NCBI RefSeq assembly: GCF_944393015.1
Contig: NZ_CALXYQ010000002.1
Location: 1 to 64,000 of the forward strand
Direction of reading: 5' to 3'
Origin: an uncultured Brachyspira sp.
GTDB taxonomy: Bacteria; Spirochaetota; Brachyspiria; Brachyspirales; Brachyspiraceae
Length of the DNA stretch: 64,000 nucleotides
In this document: one piece after another, positions 52,270 to 59,138 of the stretch
Numbering within the stretch: position 1 is the first letter of the stretch
Layout of the letters: each line of letters begins with the position of its first letter
Notes under the pieces: generated by a model
Seen by the model: only the letters and a program-made list of their open reading frames with translations
Databases searched by the model: none
What the model was told of the DNA's origin: nothing
Program-made: the position numbers and the translations under genes

Positions 52270-52995
52270 ATGATAGAGTCTGTACAAAGAATACATGCCA
52301 GAATAGGTGAGATTCAGGACACTTTTAATAAATTAGGTTTTGCTCCTATTAATACTCAGCTTCCTACTAAACCTTTTGCAGAGCATTTAAATGAGGCTAT
52401 GGCTGAAAATAATACTGAAAACAAAATAAATAATATTGATGGTTCTATTGTTAATGATACAAATAAAAAATTAGATAATGGAAAAGTAATTAGCGGAGAT
52501 ACTTCTTCTGATGCTTTTAAAGGAAATATATCTTTCGGCGTTTATGATGGTAATACAAATAATTTTGCTAAGGCTATAAATGCTTATAAAAAAGCTTCAG
52601 TAGAAAGTTTCCCTACTAAATATGATGATATAATTAAAGAGGCTGCTGAAAAATATTCTTTGCCTGAAAATTTGATAAAAGCAGTTATAAAGCAGGAATC
52701 AAACTATGTACCTACTGCTGTTAGTCATAAAGGTGCTGTTGGTTTGATGCAGATAATGCCGCAAACAGGTGTTGGATTAGGTGTTACTGATACAGAAATG
52801 CTTAAAGACCCATATACTAATATAATGGCTGGAAGCAGATATTTATCACAGATGTTAAACAGATATGATGGAAGACTTGATTTATCTTTATCTGCTTATA
52901 ATGCCGGTCCTGCTTTGGTAGATAGATTACAGAGAATCCCTAATATAGAGGAAACTCAAAACTATGTTAAAAACATTATAGGATATATAAAGTAA
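52270..52995 (+). CDS. Lytic transglycosylase (SLT domain) in the flagellar operon
   Basis: 241 residues from the ATG at 52270. The frame is open from a TTG at 52246 that overlaps fliJ, but AAGAGG before 52270 favours the ATG. After about 120 residues of low-complexity linker comes a transglycosylase SLT domain: AVIKQESNYVPTAVSHKGAVG with the catalytic Glu, GLMQIMPQTG, AGSRYLSQML and LSAYNAGPALVDRL. It should cut peptidoglycan glycan strands, presumably opening the wall for the rod of the periplasmic flagellum. There is no Sec signal peptide, so export by the flagellar apparatus itself is plausible. Last gene of the operon. Confidence 0.88.
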   Translation: MIESVQRIHARIGEIQDTFNKLGFAPINTQLPTKPFAEHLNEAMAENNTENKINNIDGSIVNDTNKKLDNGKVISGDTSSDAFKGNISFGVYDGNTNNFAKAINAYKKASVESFPTKYDDIIKEAAEKYSLPENLIKAVIKQESNYVPTAVSHKGAVGLMQIMPQTGVGLGVTDTEMLKDPYTNIMAGSRYLSQMLNRYDGRLDLSLSAYNAGPALVDRLQRIPNIEETQNYVKNIIGYIK

Positions 52996-53008
52996 GTTAA
53001 CATATTAC

Positions 53009-53037
53009 TTGACTTTTTTATTCTGTAATTTTATAAT
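53009..53037 (+). promoter_or_regulatory. Promoter of tRNA-Thr
   Basis: TTGACT (53009-53014), 17 bases, TATAAT (53032-53037). The tRNA begins 14 bases after the -10 box. Confidence 0.75.
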
Positions 53038-53050
53038 ATTTTACAAATTT

Positions 53051-53123
53051 GCCCGCTTAGCTCAGCAGGTAGAGCATCACCATGGTAAGGTGAGGGTCGT
53101 CGGTTCAATCCCGATAGCGGGCT
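53051..53123 (+). tRNA. tRNA-Thr (GGT anticodon)
   Basis: 73 bases folding as a full cloverleaf: acceptor GCCCGCT/AGCGGGC, D arm GCTC..GAGC, anticodon stem TCACC/GGTGA with loop ATGGTAA (anticodon GGT), T arm GTCGG TTCAATC CCGAT (last pairs adjusted), discriminator T. The 3' CCA is not encoded. It has its own promoter and no terminator before the NHL gene 50 bases later, so read-through is possible. Confidence 0.96.
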
Positions 53124-53173
53124 TTTGTTCACTATTATAAAGCAAAAATATCACAAACTATAAAAGAGGATTT

Positions 53174-55276
53174 ATGAGAATAAAACTTCTAGCTGGTATA
53201 GTATTATTTTTAATGTCTATATCGCTTTCATACACTTTCGACAAAACTCCATATTATGTAAACACAGAAACTTATGACTCATACAGAGAGTTATTGAGAG
53301 GGGTGCATTATTATAATCAGGAAAGATATGATGCATCCATAGCTAGTTTTAGGAACTCTCTTAATACAAATCCTACTGATAAGTTCATAAGATATTGGTA
53401 TAGTAAGTCTTTATACAAAGCCGGATATATGTCTTTGGCTATTAATGAATGGCTTAATATTACAAGAATGGGTTATGAAGATCCTATAATACTTTCTAAA
53501 ATTAACAAATATGATTCTGCAAATGTTAATGAAGAAAAAGAGGATACTTTGAGTAATTTCATTTATTTAAAAGCATTCTCTACTAATCTTAATTTTAGAA
53601 AAAATATAAATCAGCCTATACAGATAAAAGTAATGACTGATGGAAGTTTGTATGTTTTAGATTATAGTGATTCTTCTTTGAAAAAATTTGATATTAATGG
53701 AAGATTAATAGGAAAAATAGCTCATGGAAAAAGATTAGAAAAACAGCAGACTAGTTGGTGGAGAAATCTGCTTCAGTTTGTAGCTAAAGTTTATCCTTAT
53801 GAAAAATTAGAAAATCCTAGAGGTTTTGATATAGATTCAAATGGGTACATATATATAGCAAATACAAAAAAAGATAAAATATTAAAATATGATTCTAATC
53901 ATAACTATATTACAAATATTGGTGTAACTGGAGTAAGTAACGGTCAGCTTCTTGGACCTTCTTCTGTTGCTGTTGATAAAGAAGGTAATATATATGTTTC
54001 TGATACAGGAAATAATAGAATAGTTGTATTTGATGTAGAAGGAAATTTCTTATATAGTTTTGGAAAGCTTGGAGAAAATAATGGAGAGTTCTTTTCTCCT
54101 GCTGGTATAGCTGTTAATGATCAATATATTTATGTTGCTGATATGGGTAATAAAAGAATACAGCAATTTGATTTGAGTGGAAACTATATACAAACTATTA
54201 AACACAATTTATTTAATGAACCTAGAGGTTTATCTTTTGCCAGAGATGGAAACCTTTATATAGCTGATGGAAGTAAAGTATTTTATTATGATATAGTTGA
54301 ATCTGATTTCACTATATTTAATAATTCTGAGAGATATACCGTGACTCCTACATCTGTTGCTGAAAGCCCTAATGGTAATATATATTTGACAGATTTTATG
54401 TCAGGAAGAATAGATGTATATACTAGAAAAGAAGAGTATTACGCTAATTTGGATGTATTTGTAGACAGAGAATATTTAAATAGATTCCCTGTTGTTGTAG
54501 CTTCTGTTACAGTAAGGGATAGAGCTATGAATCCAGTAATTGGATTAACTCCTGAGAATTTCTTTGTTACAGAGAATTCAAGTGTTTCTCATAAAGTTGC
54601 TTTTTATGATGCTCCTGAATTACATGAATATAGATTTGTATATTTAATAGAAGATAGTCTTGCAGCTAAAGCTTATGAAAGTAATATAAGGGAAGAAATT
54701 AGTAACTTTACTATGAGCTTAACTAATAATGATGAAGTTTTAGTTATACATTATAATGATCAGGTTTATAAGGCTGATAATTATGATGCGAGAAATTTAA
54801 GAATACTTGAAAATGCTAATAACTTCCATTTTACAGGCGGAATATCTGCTTTGGATGATGCTTATTATGAAGCTATAAGACTTTCAGGAAATAGCTTTAA
54901 GAAAACTGCTATAATACATTTTTCTGTAACTAGTCCTGATGATAGGGTATTTGATATGATGAACTTTAATGATGTGGCAAGTTTTGCCAAGAACAATGCC
55001 GTATCACTAAACCAAGTTTATATAGGTACAAATAAGTCTAATTATTTCTTGGATTTAATGACTAAAAATACTTATGGTTATATTATAAATGCTGATTATT
55101 CTATAAATTATCCTGATGAGCTTAATAAAATTAAGAATATAGATTTTGGAAGATATTTCATATACTATAACAGCTTTAAAAATTTAGCTCAGTCAGGACA
55201 GTTTAGGGCTTTGAATGTTAAAGTGCAGTTTAGAGATATGTACGGTGAAGAAGAAGTTGGTTATGTAGTGCCATAA
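53174..55276 (+). CDS. Exported TPR, NHL-repeat and von Willebrand A-like protein
   Basis: 700 residues. Signal peptide (about 1-21). Two TPR units follow (about 35-105: YHYNQERYDASIASFRNSL and IRYWYSKSLYKAGYMSLAI, in part). A six-bladed NHL propeller runs from about 130 to 425 (RGFDIDSNGYIYIANTKKDKI, SSVAVDKEGNIYVSDTGNNRI, AGIAVNDQYIYVADMGNKRI). The C-terminal third (about 430-690) resembles a vWA fold, with FVYLIEDSLAAKAYESN, VLVIHYNDQVYKAD and KKTAIIHFSV strands, although a perfect metal-site DxSxS is not seen. It is probably periplasmic or surface-exposed. RBS AGAGGA. Ends at a strong terminator. Confidence 0.8.
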   Translation: MRIKLLAGIVLFLMSISLSYTFDKTPYYVNTETYDSYRELLRGVHYYNQERYDASIASFRNSLNTNPTDKFIRYWYSKSLYKAGYMSLAINEWLNITRMGYEDPIILSKINKYDSANVNEEKEDTLSNFIYLKAFSTNLNFRKNINQPIQIKVMTDGSLYVLDYSDSSLKKFDINGRLIGKIAHGKRLEKQQTSWWRNLLQFVAKVYPYEKLENPRGFDIDSNGYIYIANTKKDKILKYDSNHNYITNIGVTGVSNGQLLGPSSVAVDKEGNIYVSDTGNNRIVVFDVEGNFLYSFGKLGENNGEFFSPAGIAVNDQYIYVADMGNKRIQQFDLSGNYIQTIKHNLFNEPRGLSFARDGNLYIADGSKVFYYDIVESDFTIFNNSERYTVTPTSVAESPNGNIYLTDFMSGRIDVYTRKEEYYANLDVFVDREYLNRFPVVVASVTVRDRAMNPVIGLTPENFFVTENSSVSHKVAFYDAPELHEYRFVYLIEDSLAAKAYESNIREEISNFTMSLTNNDEVLVIHYNDQVYKADNYDARNLRILENANNFHFTGGISALDDAYYEAIRLSGNSFKKTAIIHFSVTSPDDRVFDMMNFNDVASFAKNNAVSLNQVYIGTNKSNYFLDLMTKNTYGYIINADYSINYPDELNKIKNIDFGRYFIYYNSFKNLAQSGQFRALNVKVQFRDMYGEEEVGYVVP

Positions 55277-55293
55277 TAAAATTTATAATAAAC

Positions 55294-55333
55294 AAAAAGG
55301 CTTTTCATAGTGTTATGAGAAGCCTTTTTATTT
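55294..55333 (+). terminator. Intrinsic terminator of the NHL gene
   Basis: AAAAAGGCTTTTCA pairs with TGAGAAGCCTTTTT. Confidence 0.85.
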
Positions 55334-55338
55334 ATACT

Positions 55339-55399
55339 AAAAAACTTGTTCACTAAAAACATCTGTCAAGTGAACTTGCCAGATGCTCACAAGTTTTTT
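55339..55399 (-). repeat. TGAGC-family structured hairpin, copy B
   Basis: Read on the minus strand, the outer stem is AAAAAACTTGT / ACAAGTTTTTT. TGAGC and AGTGAA flank the inner stem ATCTG.CAAGT / ACTTG.CAGAT. The outer stem differs from copy A at paired positions, so base pairing is kept. Lies between the NHL terminator and copy C. Confidence 0.65.
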
Positions 55400-55419
55400 A
55401 TTTCTTTATACATATTCAT

Positions 55420-55479
55420 AAAAAATTATTCGCTGAAAATATATAGCAAATAAATTTGCTATATGCTCATAATTTTTTT
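55420..55479 (-). repeat. TGAGC-family structured hairpin, copy C
   Basis: On the minus strand, outer stem AAAAAATTA / TAATTTTTT, with TGAGC and AGCGAA, and inner stem ATATAGCAAA / TTTGCTATAT. The TGA of TGAGC is the stop codon of the intact rpn gene. Both the inner and the outer stem differ from copies A and B while remaining paired. Confidence 0.65.
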
Positions 55480-55793
55480 ATTTCTTCTATACTCAAGCCT
55501 GTTAATTCACTTATGAGATTTATGTCCATATCTCTGGCTTTCATGTTTTTTGCCATAGATATGGCTTTATTTTTTTCGCCTTGTTCTATGCCTTGTTCTA
55601 TACCTTGTTCTATGCCTTGTTTGATTCCTTCTTCTATTCCTAATCTTCTTTCTTCTTCAAGCATTATTTGATTGCCGTATAAATATGCTTCTCTTCTATC
55701 ATACTCATTCATCATTAATCTATCTTTAATAAAATTATTATATCTTTTCTGTACTTCTTCCATTATAGGTTTTTCTTTTACTAAATCTGACAT
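55467..55793 (-). CDS. Intragenic RpnS-like ORF (candidate antitoxin) within the intact rpn gene
   Basis: 108 residues in frame with the full-length protein, from the ATG at 55793. AAGGAGG (55805-55799) lies five bases before it, the best ribosome site in the neighbourhood. The matching ATG and site are kept in both split copies. In E. coli, Rpn genes make a short C-terminal product that inhibits the nuclease; the layout here predicts the same. That the site is used is inference. Confidence 0.6.
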   Translation of the reverse strand: MSDLVKEKPIMEEVQKRYNNFIKDRLMMNEYDRREAYLYGNQIMLEEERRLGIEEGIKQGIEQGIEQGIEQGEKNKAISMAKNMKARDMDINLISELTGLSIEEIKKL

Positions 55794-56354
55794 AATAACC
55801 TCCTTATCATCTTTTTCTTTCATTGTGAAAAATTTAAGCCAGCAATTTAAATCAGGCTCTAATGAATTATATTTAAACTTTTTTAATTCTAATATATGTA
55901 TTTGTAAATGGTCTGTTAATAATCTTTTATTAATACTATCATAAATCATATAGCAGGAATGTATAGAGTCATTGTCATCTAAATTGAAATTAAGTAAATT
56001 TATGCTAATTACAGGAGTTAAAGCATCATATTTTTCTCCTTGTTTTAAAAGTTTACTGTAATTTGATGCCCAATAATATAATATACGTTCTGGGAATCTT
56101 GAATTACCTTGCAATTGTATTTCTATTATAACAACTGTTCCATTTTGAGTTATGCATTTAACATCAACAATAGTTTCTTTATCTTCATAATTTTCTTTAT
56201 AGTTAAAAGGTGTAAGTATTTCTACTGCTCTGAAAGTTTTCATATTAGAATCAAGCATTATTGAATTAATGAAGTCAAGAAGTATAGCATTACTATCTGA
56301 TGATGAGAATAAATATCTCACAAAATAGTCATTCAAAACATTAATATTCCTCAT
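55467..56354 (-). CDS. Rpn-family recombination-promoting nuclease / PD-(D/E)XK transposase-like protein, intact
   Basis: 295 residues. Catalytic core in residues 60-110: Asp in TIVDVKC, the Glu-x-Gln in VIIEIQLQ, then NSRFPERILYYW. The C-terminal part is a charged helical region with a Gly-Ile-Glu-Gln repeat linker (about 235-262) and the ISELTGLSIEEIKKL end, as in the PDDEXK_2/Rpn family. Members are DNases that promote recombination and in E. coli act as toxins in phage defence. The promoter TTTACA, 16 bases, TATAAT ends 6 bases before the ATG, so translation should be leaderless. An internal ATG at 55793 has a perfect AAGGAGG. Confidence 0.88.
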   Translation of the reverse strand: MRNINVLNDYFVRYLFSSSDSNAILLDFINSIMLDSNMKTFRAVEILTPFNYKENYEDKETIVDVKCITQNGTVVIIEIQLQGNSRFPERILYYWASNYSKLLKQGEKYDALTPVISINLLNFNLDDNDSIHSCYMIYDSINKRLLTDHLQIHILELKKFKYNSLEPDLNCWLKFFTMKEKDDKEVIMSDLVKEKPIMEEVQKRYNNFIKDRLMMNEYDRREAYLYGNQIMLEEERRLGIEEGIKQGIEQGIEQGIEQGEKNKAISMAKNMKARDMDINLISELTGLSIEEIKKL

Positions 56355-56360
56355 AGCTCT

Positions 56361-56388
56361 ATTATACTAAATTAATTATAAATGTAAA
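56361..56388 (-). promoter_or_regulatory. Leaderless-type promoter of the intact rpn gene
   Basis: On the minus strand TTTACA (56388-56383), 16 bases, TATAAT (56366-56361), then 6 bases and the ATG at 56354. Same spacing as in the two split copies. Confidence 0.7.
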
Positions 56389-56407
56389 GTTGTCATTTTT
56401 TAATATA

Positions 56408-56446
56408 AATAAAAAAGCTTCCTTATTAGTTTAAGAAAGCCTTTTG
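56408..56446 (-). terminator. Intrinsic terminator of rnr
   Basis: Minus strand AAGGCTTTCTTA pairs with TAAGGAAGCTTTT, followed by a T-rich run. Confidence 0.7.
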
Positions 56447-56472
56447 TTATTGATTAAATATGTTAATAAATA

Positions 56473-58473
56473 TTATCTTCTCTTTTTAGATTTTTTTCTT
56501 TCTTTTCTATTTATTCTGTCTTTTGAACTTCTTTTTTTATCCTTGCTTGCTTTGCTTGATTTATGAGATTTTCTTGAATATATTTCTTTTTTGTTTTTCT
56601 TTTTCTTCAAAAAATCTCTGCTGTCTATTATATCTCTATCATCGAAACTATTATCAAATTCGCTTGCTGGTATAAAGTCAATGAACAATTCTTTTACGTC
56701 AACTTTATAAACTACTATTCTTATTCTGTCACCCAATGTGTACCATTTAGCATCTTCTTCGCTGTAGGCTGCCTGTTCATGTTCATCATATCTGTAATGT
56801 GATTTTAAAACAGCATATCTTATTAAGCCCTCAATTCCTCTGTCTTCTATTTCAACGAATATTCCGAAATTTGTAACGCCGCTTACTATTCCGTTATATT
56901 CATTTCCTATCTTATCTTTCATAAATCTTGCAGCTTTTACTTTGTCTAAAGATCTTTCACATTCAACTGCTATTCTTTCAGTCTTTGAGCACCATTGAGC
57001 TGAATTAGTATAAAACTGCTGCATAGTAGGTTTTAAATTATTTACTCCTTCTAATGCCTGCTTTAAAAGTCTATGAGTTAGTAAATCAGTATATCTTCTT
57101 ATTGGCGAAGTAAAATGAGTATAATATTCAAAACCTAATCCGAAATGTCCTATATTATTAACATCGTATATAGCCTGCTTCATAGAACGTAAGAGTAGGG
57201 TAAGAAGTAATTTTTCATCCGGCTTTCCCATTATAGATTCTATAAATGAATGAAAATCTAAATTACCGTCTGCATCTCTTGTAACTCTGTATCCTCTGTT
57301 AAATGCTATTCTTGTGAATGTGGCTAGCTTTTCCTGATCCGGACTGTCATGCACTCTGTATATAGCTCCTTTTATATTTTTTAATCTCTTAGCTACTTCA
57401 CAGTTAGCAATAAGCATTAATTCTTCTATTATTTTATGAGTTTCTTTTCTCTCGCCGATGAAAAAGTCTTTAGGATTTCCGCCTTTATCTAATATTATCT
57501 GAGTTTCATTAAGATTAAACTCTATACTTCCATTGTCTATTCTTTTTTGAAGAAGTATTTTTTTTACATCATCAGCATTTTTTAGTAATTCTACAAGCCA
57601 ATCTTCATCTTGTTCTATACCGTCTAAAACATCTTGAGCATAATCATAGGTTAATCTTCTGCTTGATTTTATAACGCTTTTATGAAAAGTACTTTCTTTT
57701 ATATTTCCTTTATTGTCTATTGTTACAAATACAGTCATTGTGAATCTGCTTACGCCTTCATTTAAAGAACATATCCCATTTGAAAGCTCATGCGGAAACA
57801 TTGGATAAACTGTATCAATTAAATAAACGCTGTTTCCTCTCTTTCTTGCCTCTCTATCTAAAGCACTTCCCATTACTACAAAATGACTGACATCAGCAAT
57901 ATGAATACCTAATTTATAACCGTCATTTAATTTTTCTATACTTATAGCATCATCAAAATCTTTTGAATCTGCTCCGTCTATTGTTACGGTTCTTATATCT
58001 CTTAAATCTATTCTGTCAAATTCTAATTCTACATTTTCCATGCTGTCTGGTAATAGTTTAGCCTCTTCCAAACATTTTTTTGGAAATTCAGTCGGAACAT
58101 TATAGGCTTTTGCTATTATCTCAGCGTCTTTCTTAGCATTATTAATATCTATTTTTATTTCTGGTTTTGGTATGCTTGTTTTTTTATTGCCGGAATCAGT
58201 TTTTTTATTTTTTGATTTTGATTTTCTATCTTTTAATATATCTCTTTCTTTATTTGTTATTTGTTTTAATTCTCTTTCTAAATATATTTTCCCTTCATTA
58301 GTGAGTTTTAAAGTATTAGATTTCTTCATTACCAGTCCCATAGAAACTGACTTCTGAAGCATTTTATCAAAACGTAGTTTATCTTTTTTAGTTTCTACGT
58401 ATTTATTCTTGTATTCTGATATGTCTAATTCTTTTTTTTTATTTATTCTTTTCAGCAATTTTATAACTTTCAT
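56473..58473 (-). CDS. rnr: Ribonuclease R
   Basis: 666 residues, a processive 3'-5' exoribonuclease of the RNB family. A winged-helix-like N-terminal part (about 1-70) and a basic linker (KDRKSKSKNKKTDSGNKK) are followed by a short cold-shock-like region. The RNB core contains VTIDGADSKDFDDAISIEKL with the metal-binding aspartates (about 165-185). An S1 domain (about 545-625) and a Lys/Arg/Ser-rich tail end the protein. At 666 it is shorter than E. coli RNase R (813), mainly in the N-terminal cold-shock domains. RNase II versus R is decided by the winged helix and basic tail. Promoter at 58553-58526. Confidence 0.92.
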   Translation of the reverse strand: MKVIKLLKRINKKKELDISEYKNKYVETKKDKLRFDKMLQKSVSMGLVMKKSNTLKLTNEGKIYLERELKQITNKERDILKDRKSKSKNKKTDSGNKKTSIPKPEIKIDINNAKKDAEIIAKAYNVPTEFPKKCLEEAKLLPDSMENVELEFDRIDLRDIRTVTIDGADSKDFDDAISIEKLNDGYKLGIHIADVSHFVVMGSALDREARKRGNSVYLIDTVYPMFPHELSNGICSLNEGVSRFTMTVFVTIDNKGNIKESTFHKSVIKSSRRLTYDYAQDVLDGIEQDEDWLVELLKNADDVKKILLQKRIDNGSIEFNLNETQIILDKGGNPKDFFIGERKETHKIIEELMLIANCEVAKRLKNIKGAIYRVHDSPDQEKLATFTRIAFNRGYRVTRDADGNLDFHSFIESIMGKPDEKLLLTLLLRSMKQAIYDVNNIGHFGLGFEYYTHFTSPIRRYTDLLTHRLLKQALEGVNNLKPTMQQFYTNSAQWCSKTERIAVECERSLDKVKAARFMKDKIGNEYNGIVSGVTNFGIFVEIEDRGIEGLIRYAVLKSHYRYDEHEQAAYSEEDAKWYTLGDRIRIVVYKVDVKELFIDFIPASEFDNSFDDRDIIDSRDFLKKKKNKKEIYSRKSHKSSKASKDKKRSSKDRINRKERKKSKKRR

Positions 58474-58525
58474 TTTTGATTATCCATAACAATTAATTAA
58501 TATTCTACATAAATAATATTATTTT

Positions 58526-58553
58526 ATTATAGCAATATTATTTATAATGTCAA
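58526..58553 (-). promoter_or_regulatory. Promoter of rnr
   Basis: On the minus strand TTGACA (58553-58548), 16 bases, TATAAT (58531-58526): consensus, about 50 bases before the ATG. Confidence 0.75.
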
Positions 58554-58615
58554 ATAGTAATATTTTTTTACATATTTTTTAATATGCGGTTTTAATATTT
58601 GGAAGCATTTATTTT

Positions 58616-58641
58616 TTATGCCCCCTAAAAATAGGGGGCAT
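58616..58641. other. Perfect C/G-run hairpin
   Basis: TATGCCCCCTA pairs with TAGGGGGCATA around AAAA. There is no T-run on either side, so it is not an intrinsic terminator. It falls in the predicted transcript of the minus-strand promoter at 58763, where it would display GGGGG/CCCCC in a stem. Confidence 0.6.
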
Positions 58642-58735
58642 ACAATTTAATTAAATGAAGGTTATAAAATATAGTATCATATTAAAGATACAAAGAGCTT
58701 TATTTTGTTAGGTATACGTTTTCTTTTGTTAGTGT

Positions 58736-58763
58736 ATTCTAACATATCCTGTATTTATGTCAA
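58736..58763 (-). promoter_or_regulatory. Second minus-strand promoter upstream of rnr
   Basis: TTGACA (58763-58758), 16 bases, TAGAAT (58741-58736). It would give either a long rnr leader of about 255 bases containing the hairpin at 58616, or a separate short RNA. Confidence 0.5.
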
Positions 58764-58889
58764 TACAAAAATAAGATTTTATTTAAAATTAAAATTTTTA
58801 TCAATAAAAATTATATATTTTTAGTTTTTATTATCTGTAAATAATTTCAATAAATAAAGTTTAAAATATTGAATTTTTTATAAAAATAT

Positions 58890-58916
58890 TAAAGTTAATT
58901 TCCTTCCGGCCGATAA
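58890..58916 (+). promoter_or_regulatory. Sigma-28 (FliA) promoter
   Basis: TAAAGTTA (58890-58897), 11 bases, GCCGATAA (58909-58916). It matches the known sigma-28 consensus TAAAGTTT-N11-GCCGATAA at 15 of 16 positions. GC-rich CCGGCC stands out in AT-rich surroundings. Confidence 0.8.
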
Positions 58917-58921
58917 TATAT

Positions 58922-59002
58922 TTAGTTGATTGGACTACCCCCCAATAACTATATTTGTAATAAGCCGCTTTGTTCATCCCACAAAAGCGGTTTATTTTTT
59001 TT
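58922..59002 (+). ncRNA. Candidate sigma-28-dependent small RNA
   Basis: The start is predicted a few bases after the sigma-28 promoter, and the end is an intrinsic terminator: AGCCGCTTT at 58963-58971 pairs with AAAGCGGTT at 58984-58992, then TTTATTTTTTTT. The RNA is about 80 nucleotides. Its 5' hairpin ATTGG / CCAAT (58929-58933 with 58942-58946) presents the loop ACTACCCC. That loop is complementary to GGGGTAG sites before recN (3641-3635) and the response regulator at 41370. No start codon with an ORF over a few codons lies inside. Related sigma-28 small RNAs are known in E. coli and Campylobacter; this one matches none that I recognise. Confidence 0.65.
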
Positions 59003-59076
59003 AATAATTCTTTTAAATTTCAATAAAATCCTAATCAATCAATAAACACTTATAACATATATGAATAACAATAAAA

Positions 59077-59105
59077 TTGATAAAAAAATAGTTTCATTAT
59101 ATATT
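59077..59105 (+). promoter_or_regulatory. Promoter of the DUF4132 gene
   Basis: TTGATA (59077-59082), 17 bases, TATATT (59100-59105); 33 bases before the ATG, with AAGGATAA as ribosome site. Confidence 0.6.
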
Positions 59106-59138
59106 TTTTGTATCATTCAAATTATATAAGGATAAATT

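Larger units (their letters stand above)
58474..59138. other. Gene-free interval with several regulatory signals
   Basis: 665 bases with no credible ORF. From left to right: rnr promoter (58526-58553, minus), a perfect C/G-rich hairpin (58616-58641), a second minus-strand promoter (58736-58763), a sigma-28 promoter and small RNA candidate (58890-59002) and the DUF4132 promoter (59077-59105). It is the longest gene-free stretch of the window and the most densely signalled. Confidence 0.75.

Noticed and set aside
58616-58641. C/G-run hairpin as an intrinsic terminator
   Set aside because: No T-run follows on either strand.
58895-58925. CCGGAAGGAAA on the minus strand, reminiscent of the SRP RNA tip
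   Set aside because: Only the GGAAGGAA word is shared. The GGUCAG and GCAG parts of the SRP loop are absent, and the same bases are explained by the sigma-28 promoter spacer on the plus strand.
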